Shown: positions 18,500 through 27,939, numbered from the stretch's first letter. The stretch is 64,000 bases of DNA from Amycolatopsis sp. DSM 110486 (GCF_019468465.1 NZ_CP080519.1:10037001-10101000), one strand, 5' to 3'. Program-made: numbers and translations. Notes: a model not told the origin generated them from the sequence alone.

Positions 18500-19200
18500 C
18501 CTGGCTGGTCGAGCCGAGGACGAGTCCGGCAAACTCGCCGCGGCCGCGGCTGCCCACGACGATCAGCTGGGAATGTTGCGAGCTGGCGAGGAGGCGATGG
18601 CGTGGTTTGTCGTGTTCGACCTGGCGTTCAACGTGGACGTAGGGGTATTTCTCCGGCCAGCCGTTGGGCGAACAGACGGTGGCCGGTCTCGTACAGGCTT
18701 TCGCCCTCGAACATGACGCTGCCGACGCTGAACCGACTGAGGTCGCCGTCGTGCCAGGCGTGAAGGGCTACGAGGTCGGCGTCGCGCAGCGAGGGTTCGT
18801 CGAAGGTCCAGCCGATCGCGGCTTCGTTCAGGGGGCTGCCGCCGACGCCGACGACCACTGGGCCGCCGATCGTCTCATGACCGCGTACGACGACCGGCCA
18901 GTCGTGCCTTGGCGGCCAGATCGACGCTGGGAGAGCCGCTGAACAGGCCGAGCAGCGGGCTTGCAGCGTCTCCTGCGCCCGGCGCGACAACTGACGCGCC
19001 TCCGCTTCCTTGACCAGGAGCCAGCCCGACGGCGGACACACTTTACTGCCGAACGAACGGCCTTCGAACCCGTACGCGGTGAACACGAGCAACGGGGCGT
19101 GCCGCCGTGCAGCTTCGCCCACCGTCCACACCACCGCCGCGATTGCGGTCTCCGCGCCGTCGACATGCACGACGACCGGGAGATTTCGGGTTACGCTCAT
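18500..19200 (-). pseudogene. Decayed tandem universal stress protein
   Basis: From the ATG at 19200 the frame resembles the intact USP at 23637-24512 (HAPLLVFTAYGFEG, VVVRGHETIGGPVVVGV, AIGWTFDEPSLRDADLVALHAWHD). About 50 residues are missing between the two domains. A frameshift near 18645 moves the end (DKPRHRLLASSQ and [21 protein letters not shown]) to another frame, and similarity stops at about 18500 before the final strand. Internal deletion, frameshift and 3' truncation together indicate a true pseudogene. Confidence 0.8.
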
Positions 19201-19324
19201 GACGTGTCCCTCCAGGTCCGGTGCGCGAAGCACCGTTCGGGCCGAAGATAGGAGCGACTGGGCCTCGGCCGCTGCAGTCGTTCGTCGCGGCTCTGGTGGA
19301 CCAACGTCCGCGAGCGGCCAACTG

Positions 19325-19640
19325 TGCGCCGCAAGCCGCTCCCGGTTGGTTTTGCCCGGCTGAAGCAACCGGGAGGGCGGGATCCGTGGTCGACGATGAA
19401 GCGGCCGACCGGACCGACGCTTTTCGGGCCGAGAGGGGTGCGGTTGCCGTCGCGGGCCAGGACAAGGAGTTCGGCGTCGTCGAGTGCTCGTTGACGGCCG
19501 CCAGTTCGCAGGGTCGGCACGACCGCGTCGGATCCGGAGGAAAGAACACGGACAGGTGGTCGCCGGCCAGCAACCGTACGACGTAGGGCGCGAGCCGTCG
19601 GCGGAGCGCCGGGGTGCACGCGCATTTCCCAGTCCTTCCA
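19325..19640 (-). pseudogene. Possible USP-like C-terminal relic
   Basis: On the minus strand, frames together give RLLAGDHLSVFFPP and then DDAELLVLARDGNRTPLGPKSVGPVGRFIVDH. These resemble the closing region of a USP-like protein, split by a frameshift. There is no good start. The family call is tentative. Confidence 0.35.
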
Positions 19641-19758
19641 CCTACGGGAGAACGACCATCACGGGGCGACGCCAGGCTGCATCAGTGCCTCTGCGCGATC
19701 TGACTGATCGCCGCCTGTGCCGCCCACCCACGGCGCGGCCGCGCGTCACAGAAGGCCT

Positions 19759-19800
19759 GGGCCGAAAGTCACCGGCCCGGCCCGTGGGACTTCCTGACCC
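19759..19800. promoter_or_regulatory. Two DosR-like boxes upstream of adenosine-specific kinase
   Basis: GGGCCGAAAGTCACC (19759-19773) and GGGACTTCCTGACCC (19786-19800) match the DosR box in opposite orientations, 60-100 bases before the start at 19859. The first is among the strongest matches in the window. Confidence 0.6.
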
Positions 19801-19858
19801 GCGTCAGTGGTCTTTGTGCTCTCCCGGACAGCCCCGTCGGCCGGACGAGAATCGGGTC

Positions 19859-20341
19859 ATGGACGTCCAGGTGCTGACCATCGACAAGCCCGAGGGTCTC
19901 AACGTCATCCTCGGCCAGGCGCATTTCATCAAGACCGTGGAAGACCTGCACGAGGCGCTCGCCGGAACCAGCCCGTACCTGAAGTTCGGTTTCGCGTTCT
20001 GTGAGGCGTCAGGGCTCCGCCTTGTGCGATATTCCGGCAACGATTCCGAATTGGTGGAACTGGCGACGAAGAATGCACAGGAAATAGCCACAGGGCACTC
20101 GTTCATCGTGTTCCTGCGCGAGGGCTACCCCGTCAACGTCCTCAATGCGATCAAGCAGGTTCCCGAGGTCTGCGGCTTCTTCTGCGCCACGGCGAATCCC
20201 GTCGAGGTGCTCGTCGCCGAAACCGGACTGGGCCGCGCAATCCTCGGCGTGGTCGACGGATCACCGCCCCTGGGCATCGAGACCCCGGACGACCAGAGCG
20301 ATCGGAAATCACTTCTGCGGACACTGGGCTACAAACTCTAG
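19859..20341 (+). CDS. Adenosine-specific kinase family protein (PF04008 type)
   Basis: A 160-residue protein matching the small family annotated as adenosine-specific kinase. Recognisable segments are NVILGQAHFIKTVEDLHEAL, KFGFAFCEASG, NAQEIATGHSFIVFLREGYPVNVLNAIK and FCATANPVEVLVAETGLGRAILGVVDG. The family is known mainly from archaea and some bacteria, and its physiological substrate is not firmly established. It is complete and isolated, flanked by decayed genes. Two DosR-like boxes precede it, so it may manage adenosine or AMP during dormancy. Confidence 0.85.
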   Translation: MDVQVLTIDKPEGLNVILGQAHFIKTVEDLHEALAGTSPYLKFGFAFCEASGLRLVRYSGNDSELVELATKNAQEIATGHSFIVFLREGYPVNVLNAIKQVPEVCGFFCATANPVEVLVAETGLGRAILGVVDGSPPLGIETPDDQSDRKSLLRTLGYKL

Positions 20342-20381
20342 AAAACCGATGGAAAGCTAATTTCAAGAGAACGGAAGGCCC

Positions 20382-20395
20382 GGCGAAGGACCCCC
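20382..20395. promoter_or_regulatory. Weak DosR-like box
   Basis: GGCGAAGGACCCCC lies about 105 bases upstream of the phosphoribosyltransferase start at 20501. It fits the complement of the DosR box less well than the others. Confidence 0.35.
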
Positions 20396-20500
20396 GACTC
20401 ACACCGCATCAATTGCCAATCGACACTGGAGCTCGCCATCGACGCGCACCCGCAGGCTGGTCCTCGTGGTGCGCTGCCGAAGCAGCCGCAGGAGGTATCC

Positions 20501-21524
20501 ATGCCCTTCATTGATCGCGCCGAAGCAGGACGCAGGTTGGCTGAGCGTCTGGAACTGCGGTGAGAATGTCGTGGTCCTCGGGCTGCCGCGGGGCGGGGTG
20601 CCAGTCGCGTTGGAGGTCGCGCCGACGTTGGGGGCGCCGTTGGATGTGATCGTGGTGCGCAAGCTCGGTGTGCCTTACCAGCCGGAACTCGCGCTGGGTG
20701 CGATCGGTGAGGGAGGGGTGCGGGTACTCAACGAAAACGTCGTGCGCATGACGCGAGTCACCGCCGACGAGATCGCGGCCGTTCAGCGGGCCCAGAGGAT
20801 CGAGCTCCGGCGCCGCGTCGCGAAGTGCCGCGGTGGGCGCGCGGGAATCTCCGCGGCGGGCCCGACGGCGCTGATCGTCGATGATGGCGTGGCGACCGGG
20901 TCGACCGCCCGATCGGCCTGCCGGGTGGCCCGCGCGCGGGGAGCCACGAGAGTCGTGCTTGCAGTGCCGGTCGGTGCGCCGGACGCGATCCTCGCGTTGA
21001 GGGACGATGCCGACGAGGTGGTGTGTCTGGAAACGCCCCCCTGCTTCTGCGCTGTCGGCGAGTGGTTCACCGATTTCGGGCAAACCACGGATGACGAGGT
21101 CGCCGAATTGCTTCGCCGTGCCGCCGAGGGCGTTTTCGAACCGGAAGCCACTACGCGGGCGGGCGACCCGTCGTTGCGGGACGAGGAGGTCGAGGTCTTC
21201 GCGGGCCCGGTCCCGCTGGCCGGGCACCTCACCATTCCCGAGAACCCGGCCGGCGTCGTGCTGTTCGCCCACGGCAGTGGCAGCAGCCGGCACAGCCCGC
21301 ACAACCGTTTCGTCGCGCAGGACCTCAACGGGGCCGCCTTGGGCACCCTGCTGTTCGACCTGCTCACCCACCGCGAAGAGCACGACCGCGGCCAACCTGT
21401 TCGCCGCCGAAGCCGACATCAGTCCCGCCGACGTCCCGGCCATCGCCGGCAAGGTCTCCGCTGGCCTGAACGCGCTGTTCTCTCCCGGGCAACTCGACCA
21501 CGTCTTCGCGGTGATGCCCGCTGA
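20501..21524 (+). pseudogene. Phosphoribosyltransferase-hydrolase fusion, broken (Rv2030c-like)
   Basis: An excellent ribosome site (AGGAGGTATCC) precedes the ATG at 20501, which gives MPFIDRAEAGRRLAERLELR and then a stop at 20561. The continuation GENVVVLGLPRGGVPVALEVA lies in another frame, so one G seems lost. The phosphoribosyltransferase domain is otherwise complete (ALIVDDGVATGSTARSA is the PRPP loop). A hydrolase domain begins (AGHLTIPENPAGVVLFAHGSGSS) but collapses after FDLLTHREEHDR at about 21390. The fused family includes Rv2030c of the DosR regulon. Both ends are damaged, so the gene is probably dead, although the transferase frame itself is open. Confidence 0.75.
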
Positions 21525-21736
21525 CCTCCGCAGCGAACTCGAAAGCCAAGCCCCTGCCGAAGTCCCCGCTCCCCGGCACGCCAACGGAGCAAACGCAGCT
21601 TGCCGCGCTGGAGAACTCGGTCAAGGCGCGAACCGATGCGGTGACAACCCTCACCTGCGGCATGGAGGACCTCCCCGCGAACGAGCCCTCCGGAGACCGC
21701 GCGGCGAAAGCCGCCCAGGAGGACACCGCATCCTGA
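21393..21736 (+). pseudogene. Relic joined to the broken hydrolase, possibly DUF2267-like
   Basis: Starting at 21393 a frame reads ISPADVPAIAGKVSAGLNALFSPGQLDHVFAVMPADLRSEL, resembling the end of DUF2267 proteins. Another frame then reads LAALENSVKARTDAVTTLT and ends at 21736. Neither has its own start. The junction with the truncated hydrolase suggests an internal deletion that joined two genes. Confidence 0.35.
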
Positions 21737-22115
21737 TGGCTCGCGGCAGCAGCACGGAAACCTGACCGACAGGGAATCAGTCAAGAGACTGCGGGCAGTC
21801 TCCGCGGCAAGCCCGCTGTGGTGCCCGGTCGAGGCGACTTCCTCCCATGACGCCTCCGGCCGAGTATGGAACGTGGGTCCGGAGCGATGTCCAGATGGCA
21901 AAGACGCCGCGCCACGGGGTCGGTGCGGAATTGAGCGAAACAGCCGTGCACCGGCGAATTCGACCATCTTCGAGTGCCGCGGCGCGACCGGGCGTCGCCG
22001 AGAACGTGCCTTGGCCGAAGAGAAGGCAGAACTTCTCGCTCATGGGAGAACTTGGTCTCTAGGTCGAGGACCTCGCCGAGTGAAACGTTCGGAGTCTTGC
22101 GGAGAAGGAGTCGAC
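21737..22115. other. Region without a convincing gene
   Basis: A minus-strand frame of 88 codons (21777-22043) exists but has no ribosome site or known motif. The stretch is probably decayed sequence plus the promoter of the next genes. Confidence 0.35.
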
Positions 22116-22340
22116 GTGGCAACGCAGTTGAGGTTCGACGGGTTCGGCCGGGACAGACGGAACGTCGGCAGGCCCGCACCGGAGCAACCGGCTGGCATGA
22201 CCGACCTGGGTGAATCCTGCGAGACAACGACCGATCGGCGGATCGCCGAAGCACGCGCGGGGCCAATGTCGAGTGCCGCCGCTCCGTCGGGCCAGGGGGC
22301 CGCCGGCCCGGCCGGGTTCGTCACCGCCGGTCTGCGGTGA
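22116..22340 (+). CDS. Small unknown ORF coupled to YbhN-like gene
   Basis: A 74-residue frame starting with GTG behind a strong GGAGAAGGAGTCGAC ribosome site. It is rich in Arg, Gly and Ala and has no recognised domain. Its stop overlaps the GTG of the next frame (GTGA), which implies coupled translation. It may be a small leader-like protein or the displaced N-terminus of the membrane protein that follows. Confidence 0.35.
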   Translation: MATQLRFDGFGRDRRNVGRPAPEQPAGMTDLGESCETTTDRRIAEARAGPMSSAAAPSGQGAAGPAGFVTAGLR

Positions 22341-23483
22341 CAGCGGGTGTGGCCATCGTGACCGGCGATCGGGGAAAGGCGCACGGGCGTCGTGGTCGTG
22401 GCCGCGTCAACGGACGGATCGCCCTCGACGTGCTCTTGGCCGTCGCGGGTGTCGGCGTCGCGGTCTGGCGGCTGGCACCGACCTTGGCGAGCGTCGACAA
22501 TCTCGGCGCTCGGTTCACCTCGCTGCGTTGGTCGTGGGTGGCGGTCGCGATCGTCCTGGCCGTGGCGTCGCTGGTCACGGTGAGCTGCATCGTCGGCTCC
22601 TTCGCTGCGCCGGTGTGCATGTGCGTGGAAGCACGGTGCAGACAGTGAACTTCGTCGGCAATGCGATGGCTCAGACGCTGCCCTCGGCGGGAGCGACCGC
22701 CGGCGTCGCATACATGGTGCCCGCGCTGCGGGGGCGGGGGGGCGGGGCGTCGACACGGCGGTGTCGTTGTGGTCCACCGCGGTCGCCGCGCTGCTGTCTG
22801 CGATGGTGCTCGTCGTGCTCGCCCCTGCCTTGCTGTTCGGCGTGGGCCTTCTCGTCTGGCCGGCTACGCTCGCCGTCTCGGTGTTGCTCGCGGCGATCAG
22901 CCTGGTGACCTGGAAGCTGCTACGCCGGCCTGCCGCGCTGCGCTGGATCGCGCACCGACTCGTAGTGCTGGGACGGCACCTGCCTGTGATCCGGAATCAG
23001 CACTGGGTCCGGGATGAGCCGAGCCCGCTCGACTCAGTGTTGGGCCGCGTCGCCCGGTTCCGTCCTGCGGGGCGTGCATGGCCCGGTTTGATCGCATGGA
23101 CGCTGGCCAGTTGGGTGCTGGATTACCTGGCACTCACGGCGTGCGTCGCGGCGAGCGCGGACGCGGTGGTGCCTTGGTCCGCGGTCGGCGTCGGCCACCT
23201 TGCCGTTCAGGCGAGCATCGGCGTTCAGCTCACACCGGCGGGCGCCGGCCCCGCGGAGACCGGCTTGCTCGCGGCGTTGGCCGCCGGTGGGATCACGGCT
23301 CCCGCCGCCGCGGTCGCGGTTGTCCTCTACCGGAGCATCACCTGGCTGGGGCTGACGGCCGCCGGCTGGGTCGTTTTCGCCATCACCGCGACGAGCCGGG
23401 ACAAGCGCCGCCGCGACCGTCCATCACGACGTCTCGTCCCGCCGGGGCGTTCCACCGGCCGCCGAGCAGGACGTGATACGTGA
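22337..23483 (+). pseudogene. YbhN/UPF0104-type membrane protein, frameshifted
   Basis: The protein resembles the lysylphosphatidylglycerol-synthase transmembrane family (PF03706), with about eight hydrophobic helices. Frame 1 (from 22337) has IALDVLLAVAGVGVAVWRL. From about 22611 a second frame has VQTVNFVGNAMAQTLPSAGATAGVAYM. After a G-rich run near 22740 a third frame has VDTAVSLWSTAVAALLSAMV through WLGLTAAGWVVFAITA. At least two indels are needed. One lies in a homopolymer-like G run, so sequencing error is a real alternative. Family members are integral membrane proteins, some acting as lipid flippases. Confidence 0.7.
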
Positions 23484-23632
23484 CGGCCTCGGGTGCCGAA
23501 GGGTCGGCTGATGCGCACCAGGCGCGAGTGCAGCCATTCGGTGTCCTCGTCGCCCGGGTGGTTCTGGCCCTGCTCGCCGTGATCGGAGCGCCGGCCCGGA
23601 ACCGGCGCCCGCCAGTTGTACCTGCCGCGTGA
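23480..23632 (+). CDS. Small membrane ORF of 50 residues
   Basis: A GTG at 23480 overlaps the stop of the YbhN-like frame (GTGA). It opens a 50-residue frame with one likely membrane segment (FGVLVARVVLALLAVIGAP) and a basic tail. No family is recognised. The overlap and hydrophobic segment support translation, but the short length keeps this uncertain. It ends just before the converging USP. Confidence 0.3.
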   Translation: MTASGAEGSADAHQARVQPFGVLVARVVLALLAVIGAPARNRRPPVVPAA

Positions 23633-23636
23633 ACGG

Positions 23637-24512
23637 TCAGCGTTCTGAACGGACAACCATCACCGGGCACTGCGCGTGGTGCAGCAAGGCCTGGCTGGTC
23701 GACCCGAGCACCAAGCCGGTGAAGCCACCCCGGCCGCGGCTGCCCACCACGACGAGTTGCGCGTCGCTGCTCAACGCGAGTAACCGGTGGCGCGGCTTGT
23801 CCTGCTCGACAAGGCGTTCGACGGGGACATCCGGGTACTTCTCCTGCCAGACGGTGAGGCGCTGGGCGAGCAGGCGGTGACCGGTCTCGTGGTGGTTCTC
23901 GGCCGGCAACATGACGCTGCCGAAGCGGGTCTGGGAGAGGTCACTGTCATGCCAGGTGTGGAGAGCGACGAGGCGGGTGTTGCGCAGCGAGGCTTCCTCG
24001 AAGGCCCAGCCGATCGCCGCGTCGCTGAGCGCGCTGCCGTCGACGCCGACGACCACTGGGCCGTCGATGGTTTCATGGCCGCGCACGACGGCGACCGGAC
24101 AGTGCGCTTTCGCAGCCAGATCGACGGCAGGAGAACCGCTGAAAAGGCCGAGCAGCGGGCCGGTCGGTTCACCGACGACGAGGATCCGCGCGCGCTCGGA
24201 CGCGTCGAGCAGGGCGGGCACGGGGCCCCTGTCGGTCGCTTCGGTCGAAATCCGAAGCCCAGGCACGACGGCGTCGAGTGTCTCGCGTGTCCGGTGCAGC
24301 CATCCTTCCGCTTCGGCCTGCTTGACTGCCAGCCAGTCCGACGGCGGGTAGGCCTTGCCACCGAATGACGCGTCTTCCAGCCCATACGCGGTGAACACGA
24401 GCAGCGGAGCGTGGCGCCGCAGGGCTTCCCCAACCGCCCACACGGCCGCGGCGGTCGTGGTCTCCGAGCCGTCGATGGCGACGACGATGGGCGCGTTTGC
24501 GGGTGCGGTCAT
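23637..24512 (-). CDS. Tandem-domain universal stress protein
   Basis: A 291-residue protein with two USP domains. Domain 1 (about 8-145) starts IVVAIDGSETTTAAAVWAV, with VVGEPTGPLLGLFSGS. Domain 2 (about 158-290) starts [19 protein letters not shown], with [20 protein letters not shown], the ATP-binding motif. The ATG at 24512 follows TTGGAGGAAACACC. A DosR-like box lies about 86 bases upstream. The broken gene at 18500-19200 and the USP at 62919-63821 are paralogues. Confidence 0.93.
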   Translation of the reverse strand: MTAPANAPIVVAIDGSETTTAAAVWAVGEALRRHAPLLVFTAYGLEDASFGGKAYPPSDWLAVKQAEAEGWLHRTRETLDAVVPGLRISTEATDRGPVPALLDASERARILVVGEPTGPLLGLFSGSPAVDLAAKAHCPVAVVRGHETIDGPVVVGVDGSALSDAAIGWAFEEASLRNTRLVALHTWHDSDLSQTRFGSVMLPAENHHETGHRLLAQRLTVWQEKYPDVPVERLVEQDKPRHRLLALSSDAQLVVVGSRGRGGFTGLVLGSTSQALLHHAQCPVMVVRSER

Positions 24513-24597
24513 GGTGTTTCCTCCAAGTCCGGGAGGCGGAGCACGACCATAGATCTGACCTGTCCCCCGCCGATGCAGCCGTTCGTCCCGGGACACC

Positions 24598-24614
24598 GGG
24601 ACTATCGTCAGCCC
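24598..24614. promoter_or_regulatory. Candidate DosR-like box upstream of USP
   Basis: GGGACTATCGTCAGCCC resembles the palindromic form of the DosR box. It lies 86 bases upstream of the USP start, overlapping the 3' end of the SulP gene. Confidence 0.4.
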
Positions 24615-26287
24615 CGCGCGGTTAGCCAGTCGCGGTAGCCGCCCACCGCGGTCGGCAGGGTCGGGAAAATCCGCTCCTCGCCCACCCTCTCGACAAGTCC
24701 GGCGGCTTCGAGATCGTCACGCAGGTCCTGTTTGACCCTTGCGAGGGCGAACACGACACCACGGCGGGTGAGCTCCTCGCGCAGCTGGTCGAGTGCATCG
24801 GCCGCGGTGACGTCGAGTTCGACGTTCGCCTCGGTGTTCAGGACGAACCACCTCACCGGACCTGATATCTCGCCCGACGCCGCAGCGAGCGCCCGTCGGC
24901 GGAAGTCCTCCGCGTTGGCGAAGCACAACGGCGCGTCGTAGCGGTAGACGACGAGACCGGGCTCCATCGCGGCCTCCGGATAGTCGTCGACATCGTGCAT
25001 CCCGGCCAACCCGGGCACCATGCCGAGAATCCCGTCGTGCGGCCGGGCTATCCGCCGCAGCAGGTCCAGGACGGACAATCCCACCGCGGCCAGCACACCG
25101 TAGATCACACCGAGCCCGAGCACCCCCGCCGTGGTCAGCAGGGCCAGCAGCAGCTCACTGCGGCGGAATCGCGCGAACCTGCGCAGCTCCCCGATGTCGA
25201 CGAGGTAGGTGGCCGCGAAGATCACCAGCGCACCCAACGCCGCCGTCGGAAACTGGGCCAGCAGCGGCCGCGCGAACAGCACGATGAGCACCACCGTGCC
25301 CAGGGCGACCAAGGAGTACAGCTGTGTCCTGCTGCCCGCGGCCGAGCCGAGGGCAGTGCGGCTGCCACTGCTGCTGACCGGGAAGCCGTGCAGCAATCCG
25401 GAGGACACGTTGACGCCGGCGAGAGCGCGCAGTTCCTGGTTCGCGTCGATCTCTTCGCCTCGGCCGGCCGCGAAGGCGCGCGCGGTGAGCACGTTGTCCG
25501 AGAACGCGACGATGGTGATGCCGAGAGCCGGGAGGACCAGCTGCCCGACCTCCGCCAGTGAGAACCCGGACAACGCGGGCGGCAGGCCGGCGGGCAACGC
25601 CCCCACCACCTCGATGCCCGGCAACCCCGCAAACGCGACGACCGCCGTGGCTCCGGCGATCGCCACCAACGGCCCCGGCAGCCACGGCGCGACCCGTCGG
25701 AGGACGAGCAGCACGAACAACACCGCCGCCGCGAGTCCGACGGTCGGCCAGTGCACCTGCCCGAGCTCGCTGAAGAACGACGAGAGCTCGCCAGCGAAAC
25801 CATCGCGATCCACGGGAACCCCGGTGACGTTGCTGAGCTGGCCGACAACCATGAGCACCGCGATGCCCACCATGTAGCCGGTGAGAACCGGCTTCGACAG
25901 CAGTTCGGCGAGCACCCCGAGCCGCGCGAATGCGGCCACGAGGCACAACCCGCCGACGAGTACCGCGAGCACCGCCGCCAGCGTCGCGTAGTGGCCGGGG
26001 TCGCCGGCGGCGAACGGGGCCAGGACGGCCGCCGTCATCAGCGCCGTCGTCGACTCCGGCCCGACGGACAGCAGGCTCGACGAACCCAGCAAGGCGTACA
26101 CGGCGAGCGGGCCGATCGCCGCCCACAGGCCGGCCACCGGTGGCAGGCCGGCCACCTCGGCGTAGGCCATCACCTGCGGCACGAGGTAAGCCGCCACCGT
26201 GACACCCGCGACGACGTCGCCGCGCAGCCAGGTTCGCTGATAGCGGCGCAGCCGCGCGAGGCCCGGCAACACCGCCGAAAGCTTCAT
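24608..26287 (-). CDS. SulP-family anion transporter with STAS domain
   Basis: A 559-residue membrane transporter. About ten to twelve hydrophobic helices fill residues 25-420, beginning with the SulP signature around AAYLVPQVMAYAEVAGLPPVAGLW. A cytoplasmic STAS domain follows (about 440-550; YRYDAPLCFANAEDFRRR, then TAADALDQLREEL). SulP proteins carry sulfate, bicarbonate or other anions; the substrate here is unknown. The ATG at 26287 is preferred because upstream in-frame starts would overlap the DosR-like boxes at 26326-26376, though its ribosome site is weak. It is divergent from the Rv2004c-like kinase gene. Confidence 0.9.
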   Translation of the reverse strand: MKLSAVLPGLARLRRYQRTWLRGDVVAGVTVAAYLVPQVMAYAEVAGLPPVAGLWAAIGPLAVYALLGSSSLLSVGPESTTALMTAAVLAPFAAGDPGHYATLAAVLAVLVGGLCLVAAFARLGVLAELLSKPVLTGYMVGIAVLMVVGQLSNVTGVPVDRDGFAGELSSFFSELGQVHWPTVGLAAAVLFVLLVLRRVAPWLPGPLVAIAGATAVVAFAGLPGIEVVGALPAGLPPALSGFSLAEVGQLVLPALGITIVAFSDNVLTARAFAAGRGEEIDANQELRALAGVNVSSGLLHGFPVSSSGSRTALGSAAGSRTQLYSLVALGTVVLIVLFARPLLAQFPTAALGALVIFAATYLVDIGELRRFARFRRSELLLALLTTAGVLGLGVIYGVLAAVGLSVLDLLRRIARPHDGILGMVPGLAGMHDVDDYPEAAMEPGLVVYRYDAPLCFANAEDFRRRALAAASGEISGPVRWFVLNTEANVELDVTAADALDQLREELTRRGVVFALARVKQDLRDDLEAAGLVERVGEERIFPTLPTAVGGYRDWLTARG

Positions 26288-26325
26288 CCGACCCAGCGTG
26301 CCCGATACGACGCACAGTGGGATGC

Positions 26326-26376
26326 GGCCGGAAGTCATCGGTGCTCCAGGACTTCCGGCCATGGTGACCAAAGGGC
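26326..26376. promoter_or_regulatory. Cluster of three DosR-like boxes in a divergent promoter
   Basis: GGCCGGAAGTCAT (26326-26338) and AGGACTTCCGGCC (26348-26360) form an inverted pair. A third element, GGTGACCAAAGGGC, follows at 26363-26376. They sit between SulP (leftward) and the Rv2004c-like gene (rightward, 26437) and could serve both. Confidence 0.65.
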
Positions 26377-26436
26377 ACGTCGACGGTGACCTAACGCCCT
26401 GCCGTCCCCGCCCTCGCCGTCGCGAAGCTGGACCGC

Positions 26437-27939
26437 ATGGCCGAGACGAAACCGTGGGCAGCGGTGCGGGAAACGCACAGCGGCGTGGTCTTCCTGGTGG
26501 GTGACCGCGCGTACAAGCTCAAGAAGCCCGTCGATCTCGGGTTCCTCGACTTCACTACTCCGGCGGCGCGCGAACGGGTGTGCCGGCGGGAGGTCGAGCT
26601 GAACCGGCGGCTCTCGCCCGACGTCTACCTCGGTGTCGCGGAGCTCAGCGGACCGGATGGCCGCGACCACCTCGTCGTGATGCGTCGCATGCCCGACGAG
26701 CGCCGGCTCTCCACGCTCGTCCGCCGGGGTGAGCCGCTCGTGCCGGTGGTCCGCGCGCTGGCTCGGGAGCTCGCTGTCTTCCACGCCGCGGCGGAGCGGA
26801 GCCTGCTGATCGAGGCGGATGGCACCCGAGACGCCGTCCTGGCGCGCTGGCGGGAGAGTTTCGCCCAGGTGCGGCCGTTCCATGGAGTCGTGCTGAACAC
26901 CGCCGTCGCCACCGAGGTCGAACTCCTGGTGGAGGAGTTCATGGCCGGGCGAGAACGGCTGTTCGCGCAGCGAATCGCTGAAGGCCGCGTAGTCGACGGG
27001 CACGGCGACCTCATCGCCGACGACGTCTTCTGCCTGGACGACGGCCCGCGCGTGCTCGACTGCCTCGAGTTCGACGACCATCTTCGGCACGTGGACGGGC
27101 TTGACGACGTCGCGTTCCTCGCGATGGATCTCGACCGACTCGATGCGCCGGAGCTCGCGGCCGAACTGCTGAGGAGGTACGCGGAGTTCTCCGGGGACCC
27201 CGCTCCTGCGGCGTTGCGCCACCACTACCTGGCCTACCGCGCATTCGTCCGCGCCAAGGTCGCCTGTCTCCGCCACGCGCAGGGCGACCCGACCGCCGCC
27301 GAGCTCGCCCGCGAGTATGCGGAGCAGACACGGCGCCATCTCCAGACGGGCGAAGTGCGGGTCATTCTCGTTGGTGGCCTGCCCGGCGTGGGCAAGTCCA
27401 CTGTGGCCGGTGGGCTTGCCGATGCGCTCGGGACGAGCCTGCTGCAGAGCGACCGCGTGCGCAAGGAGCTCGTCGGCATCGCCCCAGGCGAGCACGTTCC
27501 TTCGGGATACCAGCACGGGATCTACACGCCGGAGTGGACGGACCGGACTTACGACGAACTCGTCCGGCGGTCGGCCGAACTCCTCGGCCTCGGCGAGACC
27601 GTGGTCGTCGACGCCTCTTGGACCTCAGCGCACCAGCGAGCGAAGATCGCCGCTGCGGCCGCGAACACGAGTAGCCGTCTGGTCGCATTGAGGTGTACCG
27701 CGCCGGATGCGCTCCGCGAACATCGCCTCGCCACCCGCATGGGGTCGTATTCCGACGCAGGCCCGGAAATCGCCGTGGCCATGGCGACCGATTCCGACGC
27801 GTGGCCCGGCTCCCTGGCCGTCGACACGGCCGGCAGCCCGGAGGAATCCGTCTCCCTCGCGCTCGCCTTGATAGCCGAGGACTGCGAAAGTCCCTCGGCC
27901 CGGGGAACACCGACTCTCCACCGCGCAGCGGGCGGCTGA
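26437..27939 (+). CDS. Aminoglycoside-phosphotransferase-like kinase fused to P-loop kinase (Rv2004c-like)
   Basis: A 500-residue two-domain protein. The N-terminal half has protein-kinase-like phosphotransferase features: HGDL (189-192) as catalytic loop and EFDD (211-214) as the metal-binding segment. The C-terminal half carries a Walker A motif GGLPGVGKST (313-322) and resembles small zeta-toxin or adenylate-type kinases. Rv2004c, a DosR-regulon protein of M. tuberculosis, has the same architecture; its substrate is not established as far as I know. The first residues after the ATG (KPWAAVRETHSGVVFLVGDRAYKLKKP) are the family's conserved start. Three DosR-like boxes lie 60-110 bases upstream. 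Confidence 0.92.
   Translation: MAETKPWAAVRETHSGVVFLVGDRAYKLKKPVDLGFLDFTTPAARERVCRREVELNRRLSPDVYLGVAELSGPDGRDHLVVMRRMPDERRLSTLVRRGEPLVPVVRALARELAVFHAAAERSLLIEADGTRDAVLARWRESFAQVRPFHGVVLNTAVATEVELLVEEFMAGRERLFAQRIAEGRVVDGHGDLIADDVFCLDDGPRVLDCLEFDDHLRHVDGLDDVAFLAMDLDRLDAPELAAELLRRYAEFSGDPAPAALRHHYLAYRAFVRAKVACLRHAQGDPTAAELAREYAEQTRRHLQTGEVRVILVGGLPGVGKSTVAGGLADALGTSLLQSDRVRKELVGIAPGEHVPSGYQHGIYTPEWTDRTYDELVRRSAELLGLGETVVVDASWTSAHQRAKIAAAAANTSSRLVALRCTAPDALREHRLATRMGSYSDAGPEIAVAMATDSDAWPGSLAVDTAGSPEESVSLALALIAEDCESPSARGTPTLHRAAGG

Noticed and set aside
21777..22043. An 88-codon minus-strand frame (MSEKFCLLFGQ...)
   Set aside because: No ribosome site, no recognised family and no operon context; it may be a chance frame in decayed sequence.
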